DNA from: Sneathiellales bacterium
GTDB lineage: Bacteria; Pseudomonadota; Alphaproteobacteria; JANQFL01
Length of the DNA: 64,000 nt
Reading direction: 5' to 3'
NCBI GenBank assembly: GCA_028277845.1
Contig: JANQFL010000110.1
Coordinates: 35,325 to 99,324 of the forward strand
Shown here: one piece after another, positions 33,112-41,909 of the stretch
How positions within the stretch are numbered: the stretch's first letter is position 1
Layout: each line of letters begins with the position of its first letter
Translations under genes and position numbers: made by a program
The notes under the pieces: model-generated
Told to the model about the DNA's origin: nothing
Seen by the model: only the letters and a program-made list of their open reading frames with translations
Databases searched by the model: none

Positions 33112-33139
33112 TTGACAAGCGCGACAGCGGTCATAAGCT
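33112..33139 (+). promoter_or_regulatory. possible sigma-70-type promoter of alkB
   Basis: TTGACA at 33112-33117 and TAAGCT at 33134-33139 with a 16-bp spacer, ending 30 bp before the alkB start. The -35 is a perfect match; the -10 is poor, so this is tentative. Confidence 0.35.
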
Positions 33140-33169
33140 GATTGGATAAGGAGCAAACGGGGATCGCCC

Positions 33170-34297
33170 ATGGAATTCACCGGCGTTGCCAAGGACGGTT
33201 CGACGATCCGCTTCGTCGACGGCAAGCGCTATTGGTGGCTGGCCGGCTTGGCCATGCCGGCGGCCGTGCTGGCGAGTTACGGCCTCTATCTGAGCGTGAT
33301 CCCCGATACGCTGCTGCTTCTGACGCCGTTGTTCCTCGTATTCGTCCTGGTGCCGGTGCTGGACGCCATCGTCGGCGAAGACCCGAACAATCCGCCCGAG
33401 GAAGTCGTGCCCGCCATGGCGCGGGACGGGTTCTACGACCGCGTCGCCTATATCGGCATGCCGGTGCACTACGTGCTCTTTTTTGCGACCGCTTGGCTGA
33501 TCGCCACCCAGGAGCCGCCGCTTTGGGTGTCGGTGGCGCTGGCCTACGGCATCGGCATGATGAACGGCAACATGATCAACCTGGGCCACGAACTCGGGCA
33601 CCGGCGCGATAGACGCAATCGCCTGTACGCCAAGCTGGCCCTCGGCCTGTCGGGTTACGGCCATTTCACCATGGAGCACAATCTCGGCCACCACGCGCGG
33701 GTGGCGACGCCGGAGGATTGCGCCTCGGCCCGCATGGGCGAGTCCGTCTATGCCTTCGCCTTGCGGGAACTGCCGGGCGCGTTCATGGGCGGCTGGCGCC
33801 AGGAGGCCGTGCGGCTGAAACGCCAAGGCGTGCCGCTTTTCCATTGGCGCAACGAAATCCTTCAGGTCTATGCCCTGACCGCTCTGATCACAGCCGGCCT
33901 TGTCGCCTGGCTGGGCTGGGCCGTGCTGCCGTTCATCGTGGTGCACCACTTCATCTCGTGGTTCGGGCTCACCCTGGTCAACTACATCGAACATTACGGG
34001 TTGCTGCGCCAGAAGCGGGCCGATGGCAAGTACGAACCGTGCGCTCCGTGCCATTCCTGGAATTCGAACCACGTGGTGTCGAACCTGCTGCTGGTGCAAC
34101 TGCAGCGCCACAGCGACCATCACGCCAACCCGAACCGGCCGTACCAGGCCCTGCGCAACCTCGACGGCATCCCGCAACTGCCGTCGGGCTACCCAGCCTG
34201 CATACTGATGGCCAGTATTCCGCCGCTCTGGTTCAAGGTGATGGACCCCAAGGTCATGGCCTGGGCGGACGGCGATATCGGTCGCGTCAACAGGTGA
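33170..34297 (+). CDS. alkB: alkane 1-monooxygenase (AlkB-type)
   Basis: Integral-membrane di-iron hydroxylase of 375 residues that oxidises the terminal carbon of n-alkanes. All histidine boxes are present: NLGHELGHRRDR (His140, His144), TMEHNLGHHARVAT (His170, His174, His175) and LQRHSDHHANPNRPYQ (His314, His317, His318). The AlkB-specific NYIEHYGLLR segment (His275) is also there. Six or so hydrophobic helices alternate with these boxes. No rubredoxin or rubredoxin reductase gene is adjacent, so electron donors must come from elsewhere. Monocistronic; convergent with the small gene at 34300. Confidence 0.95.
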   Translation: MEFTGVAKDGSTIRFVDGKRYWWLAGLAMPAAVLASYGLYLSVIPDTLLLLTPLFLVFVLVPVLDAIVGEDPNNPPEEVVPAMARDGFYDRVAYIGMPVHYVLFFATAWLIATQEPPLWVSVALAYGIGMMNGNMINLGHELGHRRDRRNRLYAKLALGLSGYGHFTMEHNLGHHARVATPEDCASARMGESVYAFALRELPGAFMGGWRQEAVRLKRQGVPLFHWRNEILQVYALTALITAGLVAWLGWAVLPFIVVHHFISWFGLTLVNYIEHYGLLRQKRADGKYEPCAPCHSWNSNHVVSNLLLVQLQRHSDHHANPNRPYQALRNLDGIPQLPSGYPACILMASIPPLWFKVMDPKVMAWADGDIGRVNR

Positions 34298-34299
34298 CG

Positions 34300-34683
34300 C
34301 TACGCCTCCCCGCTCAGCCAGCGGCGGGCTTCGGTCAGGTTGTCGAAATTGCGGTACTGGCGGGCGGTGCTTTCGGCGCTGGCCAGCGCTTCCAACAGAC
34401 GGGCGATGAACGCGTTGGCGCCGTCGGTGACGATGGCGATCTTTGCCTCGCTGACCGGGCTGCCGTCGGTGCGCACGACACCCAGCATGGCTTCGAGGCC
34501 GGTCTTGGTGACCTCCAGGTGCTTGACGGAGCGCAGGTCTACCAGCGACGGCATGGACAGTTCCGTCCGGCTGTCGGCAAGCATGGCCTGAACGCATGCG
34601 ACCAGTTGATCGTCGGTCAGCGTGTCCTGGGCCGTAAATTCGATGAGCCCGAGACCGTCATTGAATTCGTAAGTCATCGTCAT
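34300..34683 (-). CDS. hypothetical STAS/SpoIIAA-like protein
   Basis: Soluble protein of 127 residues with the alternating beta-alpha pattern of SpoIIAA/STAS-like proteins: strand YEFNDGLGLIEFTAQDTL, helix DQLVACVQAML, strand LSMPSLVDLRSV, then KIAIVTDGANAF and a C-terminal FDNLTEARRWL helix. The ordering matches the fold of stress-response and lipid-binding members, but no catalytic or phosphorylation residue can be pointed out. It is convergent with alkB, stop codons 2 bp apart. Function unknown. Confidence 0.7.
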   Translation of the reverse strand: MTMTYEFNDGLGLIEFTAQDTLTDDQLVACVQAMLADSRTELSMPSLVDLRSVKHLEVTKTGLEAMLGVVRTDGSPVSEAKIAIVTDGANAFIARLLEALASAESTARQYRNFDNLTEARRWLSGEA

Positions 34684-34763
34684 GACGACAACGGTTATCT
34701 GTCGGTTGGTCTTGTGTCAATGAATTCAATCCAACCGATACCGCAGGCAAGGCACGTGCCGCG

Positions 34764-35729
34764 TCAGGTGCCTGCCAGCATGCCTTCGATTTTTTCCTGC
34801 ACGCTCACGGCCTCGGCGACGGTGGCCAGCACATGTGCCTCACCGCGCAGGCACTTGTCCAGATCGCCCAATTGCCGTTGCAGCGTGTCCTGGCGCGGGT
34901 CCTCGGCATATTCCTGGGCCTGCTCGAAGGGGCCGCCGTCGGACACGGTGAGCTGATAGAACTCCGACAGGCGGTAGCTGCGTTTCGAACCCTTGACCGT
35001 GACCTCCTGGCGGTCGGGCTGCATGCCGCCGACCGAGCCCATGACGGTGACGGGAATGCCTCCGGCTGCTTCCAGCCGGGCCTGGATGTGGGTCTCGCAG
35101 AGGGTCGGGTCGGCCGGATATGTGGGCCTGGCCCACACCAGTTCGGCCGGGCCGAGCAGCCGTTGGCTGAGGAACATGAAGTGGGAGATGACCTCGCGGG
35201 TGTAGCCGCCCTCGGCCTTGAAGCGCAGCCAGTCGGCATCGACCTGCCACGCGCGTGGCCATCGGGGGTAGGTGACGACGATGTCGATGCCCACCAGCTC
35301 CCCCATCTCGCCGGCGTCCCGGGCCCGGACGATCTCGGTGACCGCCCGGCTCGCGGCCTGAGTGAAGTTGACCGCCGCCGGCACGCCCGAGGCCTCGAGT
35401 TTTGCCGCCAGGTCGCGGCCTTCGGCGATGTCGATGCCAAAGGGTTTCTCCAGGAACAGCCCCTTGCCGGCCGCCGCCGCCGCCAGGGCGTAGGCCTTGC
35501 GCGGCACCGGCGGGCAGGCGAGGTACACCGCGTCGGCGTCGGCCATGGCGGCATCGGCCGAGTGCGGCACGGCCACATCCGGCGCCTCCGCCTGCGCGGC
35601 GGCACACGATTCGGGTAACGGATCCCACAGCGCCACCGGTTCGAAGCTGGCATGACGGATCATGCTGGCCAGCATGCGCCGGCCCATGATGCCGAGGCCG
35701 ATAATGGCGACTGTGTGGGGGGTGCTCAT
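34764..35729 (-). CDS. Gfo/Idh/MocA family oxidoreductase
   Basis: NAD(P)-dependent oxidoreductase of 321 residues. The N-terminal Rossmann domain starts AIIGLGIMGRRML and continues to the EKPFGID motif (VFLEKPF-type, here GLFLEKPFGID) carrying the conserved Lys. The C-terminal domain is the mixed-sheet substrate-binding half. Start at 35729 with AAGGAG upstream. It lies 68 bp downstream of the nitroreductase gene and may be third in a GntR-nitroreductase-oxidoreductase unit. The substrate (sugar, inositol or other) is not evident. Confidence 0.88.
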   Translation of the reverse strand: MSTPHTVAIIGLGIMGRRMLASMIRHASFEPVALWDPLPESCAAAQAEAPDVAVPHSADAAMADADAVYLACPPVPRKAYALAAAAAGKGLFLEKPFGIDIAEGRDLAAKLEASGVPAAVNFTQAASRAVTEIVRARDAGEMGELVGIDIVVTYPRWPRAWQVDADWLRFKAEGGYTREVISHFMFLSQRLLGPAELVWARPTYPADPTLCETHIQARLEAAGGIPVTVMGSVGGMQPDRQEVTVKGSKRSYRLSEFYQLTVSDGGPFEQAQEYAEDPRQDTLQRQLGDLDKCLRGEAHVLATVAEAVSVQEKIEGMLAGT

Positions 35730-35797
35730 TGTGACGCGACTCCTTGTAATCCAAGGCGCGCAATCAAGCACAGCCCGCCGCCCGACGCAAATCCTCG

Positions 35798-36490
35798 TCA
35801 GAAAAACGTCGCGATCTGCTCCAACGGTTTCTTGTTCATGGCATGGGCCGGAATGACCGCGTCATCGGCCGGATAGCCCGCCACCAGCAGGATGTACGGC
35901 TTGTCCGTCGCCGGGCGGCCGCAGATCTCGTTGAGGAAACTCATCGGGTTGGGCGTGTGGGTCAGGGTCGCCAGCCCGGCGTTGTGCAGGGCGACGATGA
36001 GGAAGCCGGTGGCGATGGCGACCGATTCCGGCACGTAGTAGTTCTTGTACATCTTGCCGCCGGCGCCCTGGCTCTTGCGTTCGCCGAAGATGCAGATCAG
36101 CCACGGCGCGGTTTCCAGGAACGGTTTTTCGGGATCGGTGCCGATGGGTTTCAGCGCCTCGATCCACTCCTCGCCGGCCCGGCCGGCATAGAAGGCGCGT
36201 TCCTCTTCCTCGGCGGCGGTGCGGATCTTCGCTTTCATGTCGGCGTCGCCGATGACCGAAAAATGCCAGGGCTGATGGTTGGCGCCGTTGGGCGCCGTAC
36301 CGGCGGCCAGCAGGCAGGTTTCGATAATGTCGCGCGGCACCGGCCGGTCGGAAAAGTCGCGCACCGTGTGGCGCCCGCGGATGTGCTCGTAGAACGCCTG
36401 GGCGCGGGCCCGCATCTCCTCGACCGGATATTCGGTGTAGTCGGGCAGGGGGACGGGGCGGAACTCCTCGCCGAACTGGTCTTGCAGCAT
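35798..36490 (-). CDS. nitroreductase family protein
   Basis: FMN-dependent nitroreductase-fold enzyme of 230 residues. Typical elements are the N-terminal [38 protein letters not shown] block (split here by function: RDFSDRPV and [17 protein letters not shown] binding), and the C-terminal [18 protein letters not shown]. It could reduce nitro groups, quinones, or act in dehalogenation of halogenated aromatics or tyrosines like IYD-type relatives, which it resembles in the THTPNPM segment. A perfect palindrome (36501-36515) before it is a likely GntR operator. Confidence 0.88.
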   Translation of the reverse strand: MLQDQFGEEFRPVPLPDYTEYPVEEMRARAQAFYEHIRGRHTVRDFSDRPVPRDIIETCLLAAGTAPNGANHQPWHFSVIGDADMKAKIRTAAEEEERAFYAGRAGEEWIEALKPIGTDPEKPFLETAPWLICIFGERKSQGAGGKMYKNYYVPESVAIATGFLIVALHNAGLATLTHTPNPMSFLNEICGRPATDKPYILLVAGYPADDAVIPAHAMNKKPLEQIATFF

Positions 36491-36500
36491 GATGCCTCCA

Positions 36501-36515
36501 AATTGTCAGACAATT
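36501..36515. promoter_or_regulatory. palindromic operator upstream of nitroreductase gene (GntR/FCD type)
   Basis: AATTGTC-A-GACAATT, a perfect 15-bp palindrome, 10 bp before the nitroreductase start. It matches the TNGTNNNACNA-like form common for FCD-subfamily GntR proteins. A related half-site, GGACAAT, follows at about 36521-36527. Confidence 0.65.
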
Positions 36516-36548
36516 TTATCGGACAATAATCGTGTGTTCCGCCCGGAG

Positions 36549-37199
36549 TCAAGGCGCCTTGAAGTGGTCGTCGGGCAGGGCCTCGACCAGGGCATGGGCG
36601 TCGCGGATATGCGCCTGCATGGTCCGGTCCGCCTTGGCCGCGTCACCGGCAATCAGTGCGGCCGTGACCTTGCGGTGCCCGGCATTGGTGTCAAACACCC
36701 GGGCGGCATCGACCATGACGCGGAACTGCAGCCAGTAGAGGGAATGGGCGAAGCGCTCGTTCAGCTCGCTGGCCAGGGCGTTGTCGGCGGCGTCATGGAT
36801 CAGTTGATGGAAAGCGACGTTGCCCCGGGAAAACGCCGCCATGTCGCCCTTGGCCACCGCCTTGTCCATCCTGGCCTGCAGGCTTTCCAGTTTCTTCGGC
36901 GCCTTGGCCAGGACCGGCGCCGCCAGACGCGCTGCCAGTCCCTCCAGAGAGGCCCGCACCTGATAGAGGTCCTGCACTTCCTTGCGGCTGAGCTGCCGCA
37001 CGGTGACGCCGCGATGGCGCTCGAAGTGCAGCAGCCCGTCGGCGACCAGCCGCTGAAACGCCTCCCGCACCGTGCTGCGGCTGACATTCAGGCGCTTGAC
37101 GTACTCGGCCTCGACCAGCCGGTGCCCCGGCACCAGCCGCCCGCTGCGCACGGCCTCTGTCACCGCGCTGACGACGCTCTGCACACTCGAATCGGACAT
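36549..37199 (-). CDS. GntR-family regulator, FCD domain
   Basis: Repressor-type regulator of 216 residues. The N-terminal winged helix (GRLVPGHRLVEAEYVKRL...SRSTVREAFQRLVADGLL, HRGVTVRQLS) is followed by an all-helical FCD ligand domain with the metal-site histidines in VAFHQLIHDAADN and in a later AGHRKV segment. It lies upstream of the nitroreductase gene on the same strand; the palindrome in between suggests that it controls that promoter. The ligand is probably an organic acid, as usual for FCD regulators. Confidence 0.9.
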   Translation of the reverse strand: MSDSSVQSVVSAVTEAVRSGRLVPGHRLVEAEYVKRLNVSRSTVREAFQRLVADGLLHFERHRGVTVRQLSRKEVQDLYQVRASLEGLAARLAAPVLAKAPKKLESLQARMDKAVAKGDMAAFSRGNVAFHQLIHDAADNALASELNERFAHSLYWLQFRVMVDAARVFDTNAGHRKVTAALIAGDAAKADRTMQAHIRDAHALVEALPDDHFKAP

Positions 37200-37248
37200 G
37201 GCGGCACGATAGGGGAAAACGGTGGGGAGTGCAGCCTTACTGTTTGGT

Positions 37249-37875
37249 TTACGTAGCCGCGCGGCGTTGATTCAGCTTTCCGTTGTCAAACCTCAAGCGA
37301 GACACCAAGTCGAGCATCTGTTCGACAAGCCCTTGCTCGGAATCACCGATCAGCTGGCAACCGTACCCGTCGATATGCGCGTTGAACTGACCTTCACTGG
37401 GTTTGCCTTGAAAGTTCGGTGTATTGCCAATCAAACTGAACAAGAGACACCGCTTGCCGCTATCCGAATACACGAAATACCTGACGATCCCGCTGTGCAT
37501 TCTGGACTTGGTCGTCGCTGAAAGCGTGTGTTGCCGGTTTCCCATATCAAACTGACGAAGTAGATAGTCTTCGACGTTCCCAGGTAGCTGAAAGCCACTG
37601 ACATGCTTTTGCTCGAAGTACAACTTGCCGAGTCCTGTCAGAGTGACCGACTCCTGTCGCCTGTTGGGTAGATCGTTTGCCAGAATTTTACCGACTCTGA
37701 TGGCGTCACCGGAAATGCTAAACTTGCTTTCGGAGATCGAAATGGAATGCCAATTTTTGTCTCCGAGAACGGTTCCATTCAGGTTTTTCGATTTCCTGTC
37801 GGTATCCGTGGCCTGGCAAGCCGACAGAAGCAGCATCAGCGACACTACGAGCCGTAGTTTGCGCGCAAAAGTCAT
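37249..37875 (-). CDS. hypothetical lipoprotein
   Basis: Unrecognised protein of 208 residues with a lipoprotein signal (VVSLMLLLSACQA, lipid Cys near residue 20). The mature part has a beta-rich pattern with NWHSISISESKFSI, a central region FFEQ-like strand LYFEQKHVSGFQ and two cysteines (GKRCLLFS, DGYGCQL) that could form a disulfide. GC content is lower than in neighbours. It lies between a GntR gene and an aldehyde dehydrogenase gene, unrelated to both. No function can be assigned. Confidence 0.7.
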   Translation of the reverse strand: MTFARKLRLVVSLMLLLSACQATDTDRKSKNLNGTVLGDKNWHSISISESKFSISGDAIRVGKILANDLPNRRQESVTLTGLGKLYFEQKHVSGFQLPGNVEDYLLRQFDMGNRQHTLSATTKSRMHSGIVRYFVYSDSGKRCLLFSLIGNTPNFQGKPSEGQFNAHIDGYGCQLIGDSEQGLVEQMLDLVSRLRFDNGKLNQRRAAT

Positions 37876-37940
37876 GCCGACCTTTCATTGCAATCAGCGC
37901 CTGTATTTTCCTGTAAGGTAGCATTTGACGCACATTAAGC

Positions 37941-39431
37941 CTACCGGATGATAAACGGATTCGCCGTCGTCTCTTCCGTCTCGATCCACACGGTCTTAGT
38001 TTGCAGGAAGCCGTCGATGGCTTCCTGGCCGCTTTCGCGGCCGATGCCGCTGCGCTTGTAGCCGCCGAACGGCGCCATGAAACTGACGGCGCGGTAGGTG
38101 TTGACCCAGACCGTGCCGGCCTCCAGTTCATCCGACATGTGGATGGCGCGGGCCATGTCCTTGGTCCAGACCCCGGCGGCCAGGCCGTAGATGGTGTCGT
38201 TGGCGATGGCAAGCGCTTCGTCGTCGTCGTCGAACGGGATGATCGACAGTACCGGGCCGAACACCTCCTGCCGGGCGATGGTCATGTCGTTGCTGACATT
38301 GGCGAAAATGGTCGGTTCGACGAACCAGCCGTCGCCCAGTTCGGTCCGGTCGGGCACGCCGCCGCCCAGCAGACACTCGGCGCCGCCGGCCTTGCCGGCC
38401 TCGATCATGTTGAGGATGTGCTGGTGCTGGGGCCGGGTGGTGACCGGACCGACCTGGGTGTCGGTCAGGGACGGGTCGCCCATGCGGGCGGCCTTGGCCA
38501 CGTCGATCAGCCGGCCGACCACTTCGTCGTGCACCGGGCGCTGCACCAGCAGGCGCGAACCGGCGATGCAGGTCTGGCCCGTGGCGGCGAAGATACCCGA
38601 CACGGCACCCATGACCGCGGCTTCCAGATTGGCGTCGGCGAAGATGATGTTGGGCGACTTGCCACCCAGTTCCAGGCCGACATGCTTGAGCGTCGGTGCG
38701 GCCGCCTCGTAAATCTTCTGACCGGTATGGTCGCCCCCCGTGAAGGCCACTTTCGCGACGCCGGGGTGGGCGGCCAGGGCGGCGCCGGCCTCGTGGCCGT
38801 AACCGGTGACCGTGTTGACCACGCCCGGTGGAAATCCGGCGTCCTCGAACAACGACACGAAGTCGAGGGTGGAGACGGAGGCATGCTCTGACGGCTTGAT
38901 CACCACGGTATTGCCCGCCGCCAGGGCAGGCGCCAGTTTCCAGCCCAGCAGCAGCAGGGGCGAGTTCCAGGCGGTGATGCAGGCGACCACGCCCAGCGGC
39001 TCGCGTCGGGTGAAGGCGAACTTGCTCGGCTTGTCCATGGGCAGGACGCGGCCCTCGATCTTGTCGCACAGGCCGCCGTAATAGCGGTACCACTCCGCCA
39101 GATAGGCGGTCTGCGCCGCCATCTCGGCGATCAGCTTGCCGTTGTCGCGGGTCTCCAGGGCGCCGAGCTCGGCCGACTTGGCACTGATCAGGTCGGCCAG
39201 GCGCACCATCCGCTTGCCGCGCTCGGTCGGAGTCATGCCTTTCCAGTCCGGCGACTTCAGCGCCGATTGCGCCGCCGCGACGGCCCGGTCGACGTCGGCG
39301 TCCGAGCAACGCGGAATACGGGCCCAAGGCTGGCCCAGATAGGGATTATAAGACTCGATCCAGTCGCCCGACGCGGCGCCGGCGCGTTCGCCGGCGATCA
39401 GGTTGGTGTAATCCTGCAAGGTCTGCAACAT
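37941..39431 (-). CDS. aldehyde dehydrogenase family protein
   Basis: NAD(P)-dependent aldehyde dehydrogenase of 496 residues, full length. The general base Glu254 lies in LELGGKSPN and the catalytic Cys288 in GQTCIAGSRLLV; the cofactor site TAWNSPLLLLGWKLAPALAAG and the C-terminal PFGGYKRSGIGRE are also present. It follows a TetR gene by 41 bp and is likely controlled by it from the 40062-40089 operator. Similarity in pattern is greatest to dehydrogenases of betaine-, semialdehyde- or phenylacetaldehyde-type, but the substrate cannot be chosen. Confidence 0.93.
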   Translation of the reverse strand: MLQTLQDYTNLIAGERAGAASGDWIESYNPYLGQPWARIPRCSDADVDRAVAAAQSALKSPDWKGMTPTERGKRMVRLADLISAKSAELGALETRDNGKLIAEMAAQTAYLAEWYRYYGGLCDKIEGRVLPMDKPSKFAFTRREPLGVVACITAWNSPLLLLGWKLAPALAAGNTVVIKPSEHASVSTLDFVSLFEDAGFPPGVVNTVTGYGHEAGAALAAHPGVAKVAFTGGDHTGQKIYEAAAPTLKHVGLELGGKSPNIIFADANLEAAVMGAVSGIFAATGQTCIAGSRLLVQRPVHDEVVGRLIDVAKAARMGDPSLTDTQVGPVTTRPQHQHILNMIEAGKAGGAECLLGGGVPDRTELGDGWFVEPTIFANVSNDMTIARQEVFGPVLSIIPFDDDDEALAIANDTIYGLAAGVWTKDMARAIHMSDELEAGTVWVNTYRAVSFMAPFGGYKRSGIGRESGQEAIDGFLQTKTVWIETEETTANPFIIR

Positions 39432-39472
39432 GATCTGCTTTGCTCCCCGGAGTTATCGTCATTTGTCTCAGT

Positions 39473-40060
39473 CTACACCAGCAAGGCGCGGGCGAGGGAA
39501 TAGCGAATGGCCTTGGCGGCTTCGGCGCCGGACCAGCCGCGGTCTTCGACGAGCAGCGACCAAGCCTGCACAGAACAGCCCGACCAGAGATAATCGGTGG
39601 CGCGCGGCACGGTCCAGTAGGGCGCCAGGGCCTTGTCCTTCTTCAGGGACTGCACCAGCAGCTTGAACAGGCCGTGCAGGTCGTCCATGCGGTCGTGCCA
39701 GGCGTCCGCGGCCTCCTTGTCGGTGGTGCGCAGACGGATCAGGTCGCGGGCCACGGGGTGGATCTTGGGCACGAAGTCGAACCAGGCCCGTAGGCAGGTA
39801 TCCAGCCGGTCCGCCGCCGGTTGCACGTGCATGGCGTCGGTCAGCGCCTCGATGATGCCCTCCCGTTCGTCGGCGCGGCGCACCAGCGCCATCAGCAGGC
39901 CGCCGCGGGAGCCGAAATGCACATAGACCGACTGCCGGGTCATGCCGACCGCTTGGGCGATGTCGGTCATCGATACCTCGGCGCCCCGCTTGGCGATCAG
40001 CGTCCAGGCGGCATCGAGAATCTCGCGCCGGGTGCGCTCGCCTTTGGAAAAATTTGACAT
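39473..40060 (-). CDS. TetR/AcrR-family regulator of the aldehyde dehydrogenase gene
   Basis: TetR-type repressor of 195 residues with an N-terminal helix-turn-helix (AEVSMTDIAQAVGMTRQSVYVHFGSRGGLL). The C-terminal ligand domain is helical and unclassified. The ATG at 40060 is used; one at 40078 would put the start inside the large palindrome, so it is less likely. The gene is first in a probable two-gene unit with the aldehyde dehydrogenase and divergent from the DUF1330-like gene. The inverted repeat 40062-40089 between them is the expected binding site. The inducer could be an aldehyde or its precursor. Confidence 0.88.
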   Translation of the reverse strand: MSNFSKGERTRREILDAAWTLIAKRGAEVSMTDIAQAVGMTRQSVYVHFGSRGGLLMALVRRADEREGIIEALTDAMHVQPAADRLDTCLRAWFDFVPKIHPVARDLIRLRTTDKEAADAWHDRMDDLHGLFKLLVQSLKKDKALAPYWTVPRATDYLWSGCSVQAWSLLVEDRGWSGAEAAKAIRYSLARALLV

Positions 40061-40061
40061 A

Positions 40062-40089
40062 TGTAAAATTATTCCCATGTAATTTTACA
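40062..40089. promoter_or_regulatory. TetR operator between the ALDH regulator and the DUF1330-like gene
   Basis: TGTAAAATTA (40062-40071) and TAATTTTACA (40080-40089): perfect 10-bp arms with an 8-bp spacer. On the plus strand it overlaps a possible promoter, TTGACA at 40054-40059 with a poor -10 at 40077-40082. It would control both divergent genes. Confidence 0.75.
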
Positions 40090-40116
40090 GGTGACAAATT
40101 TTATCGGAGACCAGGC

Positions 40117-40578
40117 ATGACGACAATGCAGGATATCGATCAACGGGTGGCGCAACTGGTGGCGTGGTACGGCGACGGCCACGACGGTGCCAGTCCGACC
40201 GGCGAACAGTGGCGGCGTGTGCTCGAACGGGACGGGGACAAACCGTTGACCCTGGTGAACTTCTTCAAACTGCGGGAGCGGGCGGCGTATCCGGATGCCG
40301 GCGTGCCGGCCGATCCCGGCTCCGGGCAGGACGCCTTCAACCGCTACGCCGCCGTCAGCATGCCCGCCATGCAGCAGGCCGGCGGCAGGTTCCTGCTCGT
40401 GGCGCCGATGGAAAGCACCTTCATGGGTGCCGACGAGGATTGGGACGTGGTCGCCGTCGGCTCCTACCCCGACAGCGCCGCCGTGCTGGCGCTGTTCGAA
40501 AACCCGGACTACCGGGACTGCTTCGTTCATCGCACCGCGGCATGCGCACGCCAGAAAGTGCTGTTGTGTAGCGGCTGA
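40117..40578 (+). CDS. DUF1330-like / dimeric alpha-beta barrel protein
   Basis: Protein of 153 residues with a ferredoxin-like dimeric barrel pattern: LTLVNFFKLRERAAYP, a long insertion with a FNRYAAVSMPAMQQAGGRFLLVAPM helix-strand unit, and DWDVVAVGSYPDSAAVLALFENPDYR, which is the typical DUF1330 segment. Start at 40117. It is divergent from the TetR gene and probably controlled from the shared palindrome. Convergent with the M20 peptidase gene. It may process or bind the same compound as the aldehyde dehydrogenase, but this is only context. Confidence 0.78.
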   Translation: MTTMQDIDQRVAQLVAWYGDGHDGASPTGEQWRRVLERDGDKPLTLVNFFKLRERAAYPDAGVPADPGSGQDAFNRYAAVSMPAMQQAGGRFLLVAPMESTFMGADEDWDVVAVGSYPDSAAVLALFENPDYRDCFVHRTAACARQKVLLCSG

Positions 40579-40590
40579 CGCTGATGCGGG

Positions 40591-41751
40591 CTATTCCAAC
40601 CGCTCGAACAATTTCACCCACGTCCGGGCCCGCGGCGCCAGCGACGATACCAGGATATGTTCGAACAGGGTGTGGGCGCCGGCGCCGTCGGCGCCCAGAC
40701 CGTCCAGGGTGGGCACGCCCATGGCGCCGGTGAAATTGCCGTCCGAGCCGCCGCCGGTCATGGTGGTGTATTGCAGGTCCAGGCCGTGTTCCAGGCTGGC
40801 CTCGCGGGCCAGGTCGAAGAGGGCGCGGGTCTGGTCGTTCATATCGAAGGGCGGGCGGTTCATGCCGCCCGTCACTTCTAGCGTCACGTCCGGATCGTAA
40901 GGCTTGAGGGCCAGGAGCTTTTCGACGATGGCGTCGCCGTCGGCCTGGTTGACGACACGGATATCGACCTCGATGGTGCATTCGCGCGGCACCACGTTGA
41001 TGGCTGTGCCGCCCTGGATCAGCCCGACATTGAGAGTGAGGCCCTTGCCGTAGTCGGTCATGGCCTCGATATCCACGATCTGGCGGGCGATTTCCTTGAT
41101 GGCGCTGCGGCCGTCCTGGTGCATGGCGCCGGAATGGGCCGGCTGCCCGGTCGCGGTGATGACGATGCGGGCGACGCCCTTGCGCGCCACCACCACCTTG
41201 CCGCCGTCGCGGGCCGGTTCGGTGACCAGCACGTATTTGGCCTTGGCGGCCTCGGCCTCGATGTACTTGCGGGTGTAGGGGCTGCCCACCTCCTCCTCGG
41301 GAATAAACATGAACGTCACCGGCAGTTTCGGTGTGCCGCCCAGGCGCAGCAAGTGTCGGTAGGCATAGAAGGCCAAATAGGCGCCGGCCTTCATGTCGTA
41401 GGTGCCGGGGCCGTAGAGCTTGTCGCCGTCGCGGCGCAGGGCGTTGTCGCCGTCCTTGGTGCCGATGGGGTGCACGGTGTCGATGTGGCTGAGGACCAGG
41501 ATACCCGGTGTTTCGCCGTCGGCGCCATCCGCACCGTTGCCGCGGGCGCGGATCAGGTCGCCCCAGCCGTCTTCGCCCTGCGTGCGTTCGACCGCGAGGC
41601 CGATCGCCCGGCATTCGCCGGCCACGTGGTCGGCCATGCGGTTGACCGCCGCCACGTCGTCGGACGGGCTTTCAATGCCCACCCACTCCGTAATACCTGC
41701 GGCGATGTCCTCGCCGTCAATCACCGGTTCGTTGCCGCCTGGCGCCGTCAT
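40591..41751 (-). CDS. M20 family metallopeptidase (CPG2/ArgE-like)
   Basis: Zinc-dependent amidohydrolase of 386 residues. Metal and catalytic residues are His89 and Asp91 (LSHIDTVHP), Asp119 (GPGTYDMKAG), the Glu pair in FIPEEEVGSP and the C-terminal His in GAHTLFEHIL. The dimerisation domain lies in the middle (GQPAHSGAMHQDGRSAI). It resembles carboxypeptidase G2-type enzymes, which remove C-terminal glutamate or act on N-acyl amino acids. The ATG at 41751 has AAGGGGAA upstream. No signal peptide, so cytoplasmic. Divergent from the 41910 operon. Confidence 0.92.
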   Translation of the reverse strand: MTAPGGNEPVIDGEDIAAGITEWVGIESPSDDVAAVNRMADHVAGECRAIGLAVERTQGEDGWGDLIRARGNGADGADGETPGILVLSHIDTVHPIGTKDGDNALRRDGDKLYGPGTYDMKAGAYLAFYAYRHLLRLGGTPKLPVTFMFIPEEEVGSPYTRKYIEAEAAKAKYVLVTEPARDGGKVVVARKGVARIVITATGQPAHSGAMHQDGRSAIKEIARQIVDIEAMTDYGKGLTLNVGLIQGGTAINVVPRECTIEVDIRVVNQADGDAIVEKLLALKPYDPDVTLEVTGGMNRPPFDMNDQTRALFDLAREASLEHGLDLQYTTMTGGGSDGNFTGAMGVPTLDGLGADGAGAHTLFEHILVSSLAPRARTWVKLFERLE

Positions 41752-41861
41752 GAACGTTTCCCCTTGTCCGTTTTGCTCGTGCCGCAGGACTGTATGGGGC
41801 GGCGGCGCAAACGGCAAGCCGCCGTGCCGGCCGGCTATTCCGGGTCTTGAAAATCATAAAA

Positions 41862-41882
41862 CATACCATATAGTATGGTATG
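41862..41882. promoter_or_regulatory. palindromic operator upstream of the membrane protein-TetR-DUF3995 operon
   Basis: CATACCATA-TAG-TATGGTATG: perfect 9-bp arms with a 3-bp spacer, 28 bp before the start at 41910. The TetR gene at 42296 in the same operon is the obvious candidate to bind it (autoregulation). Confidence 0.75.
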
Positions 41883-41909
41883 GAAATCAGTTGAGTGGGG
41901 ATCGCGATC

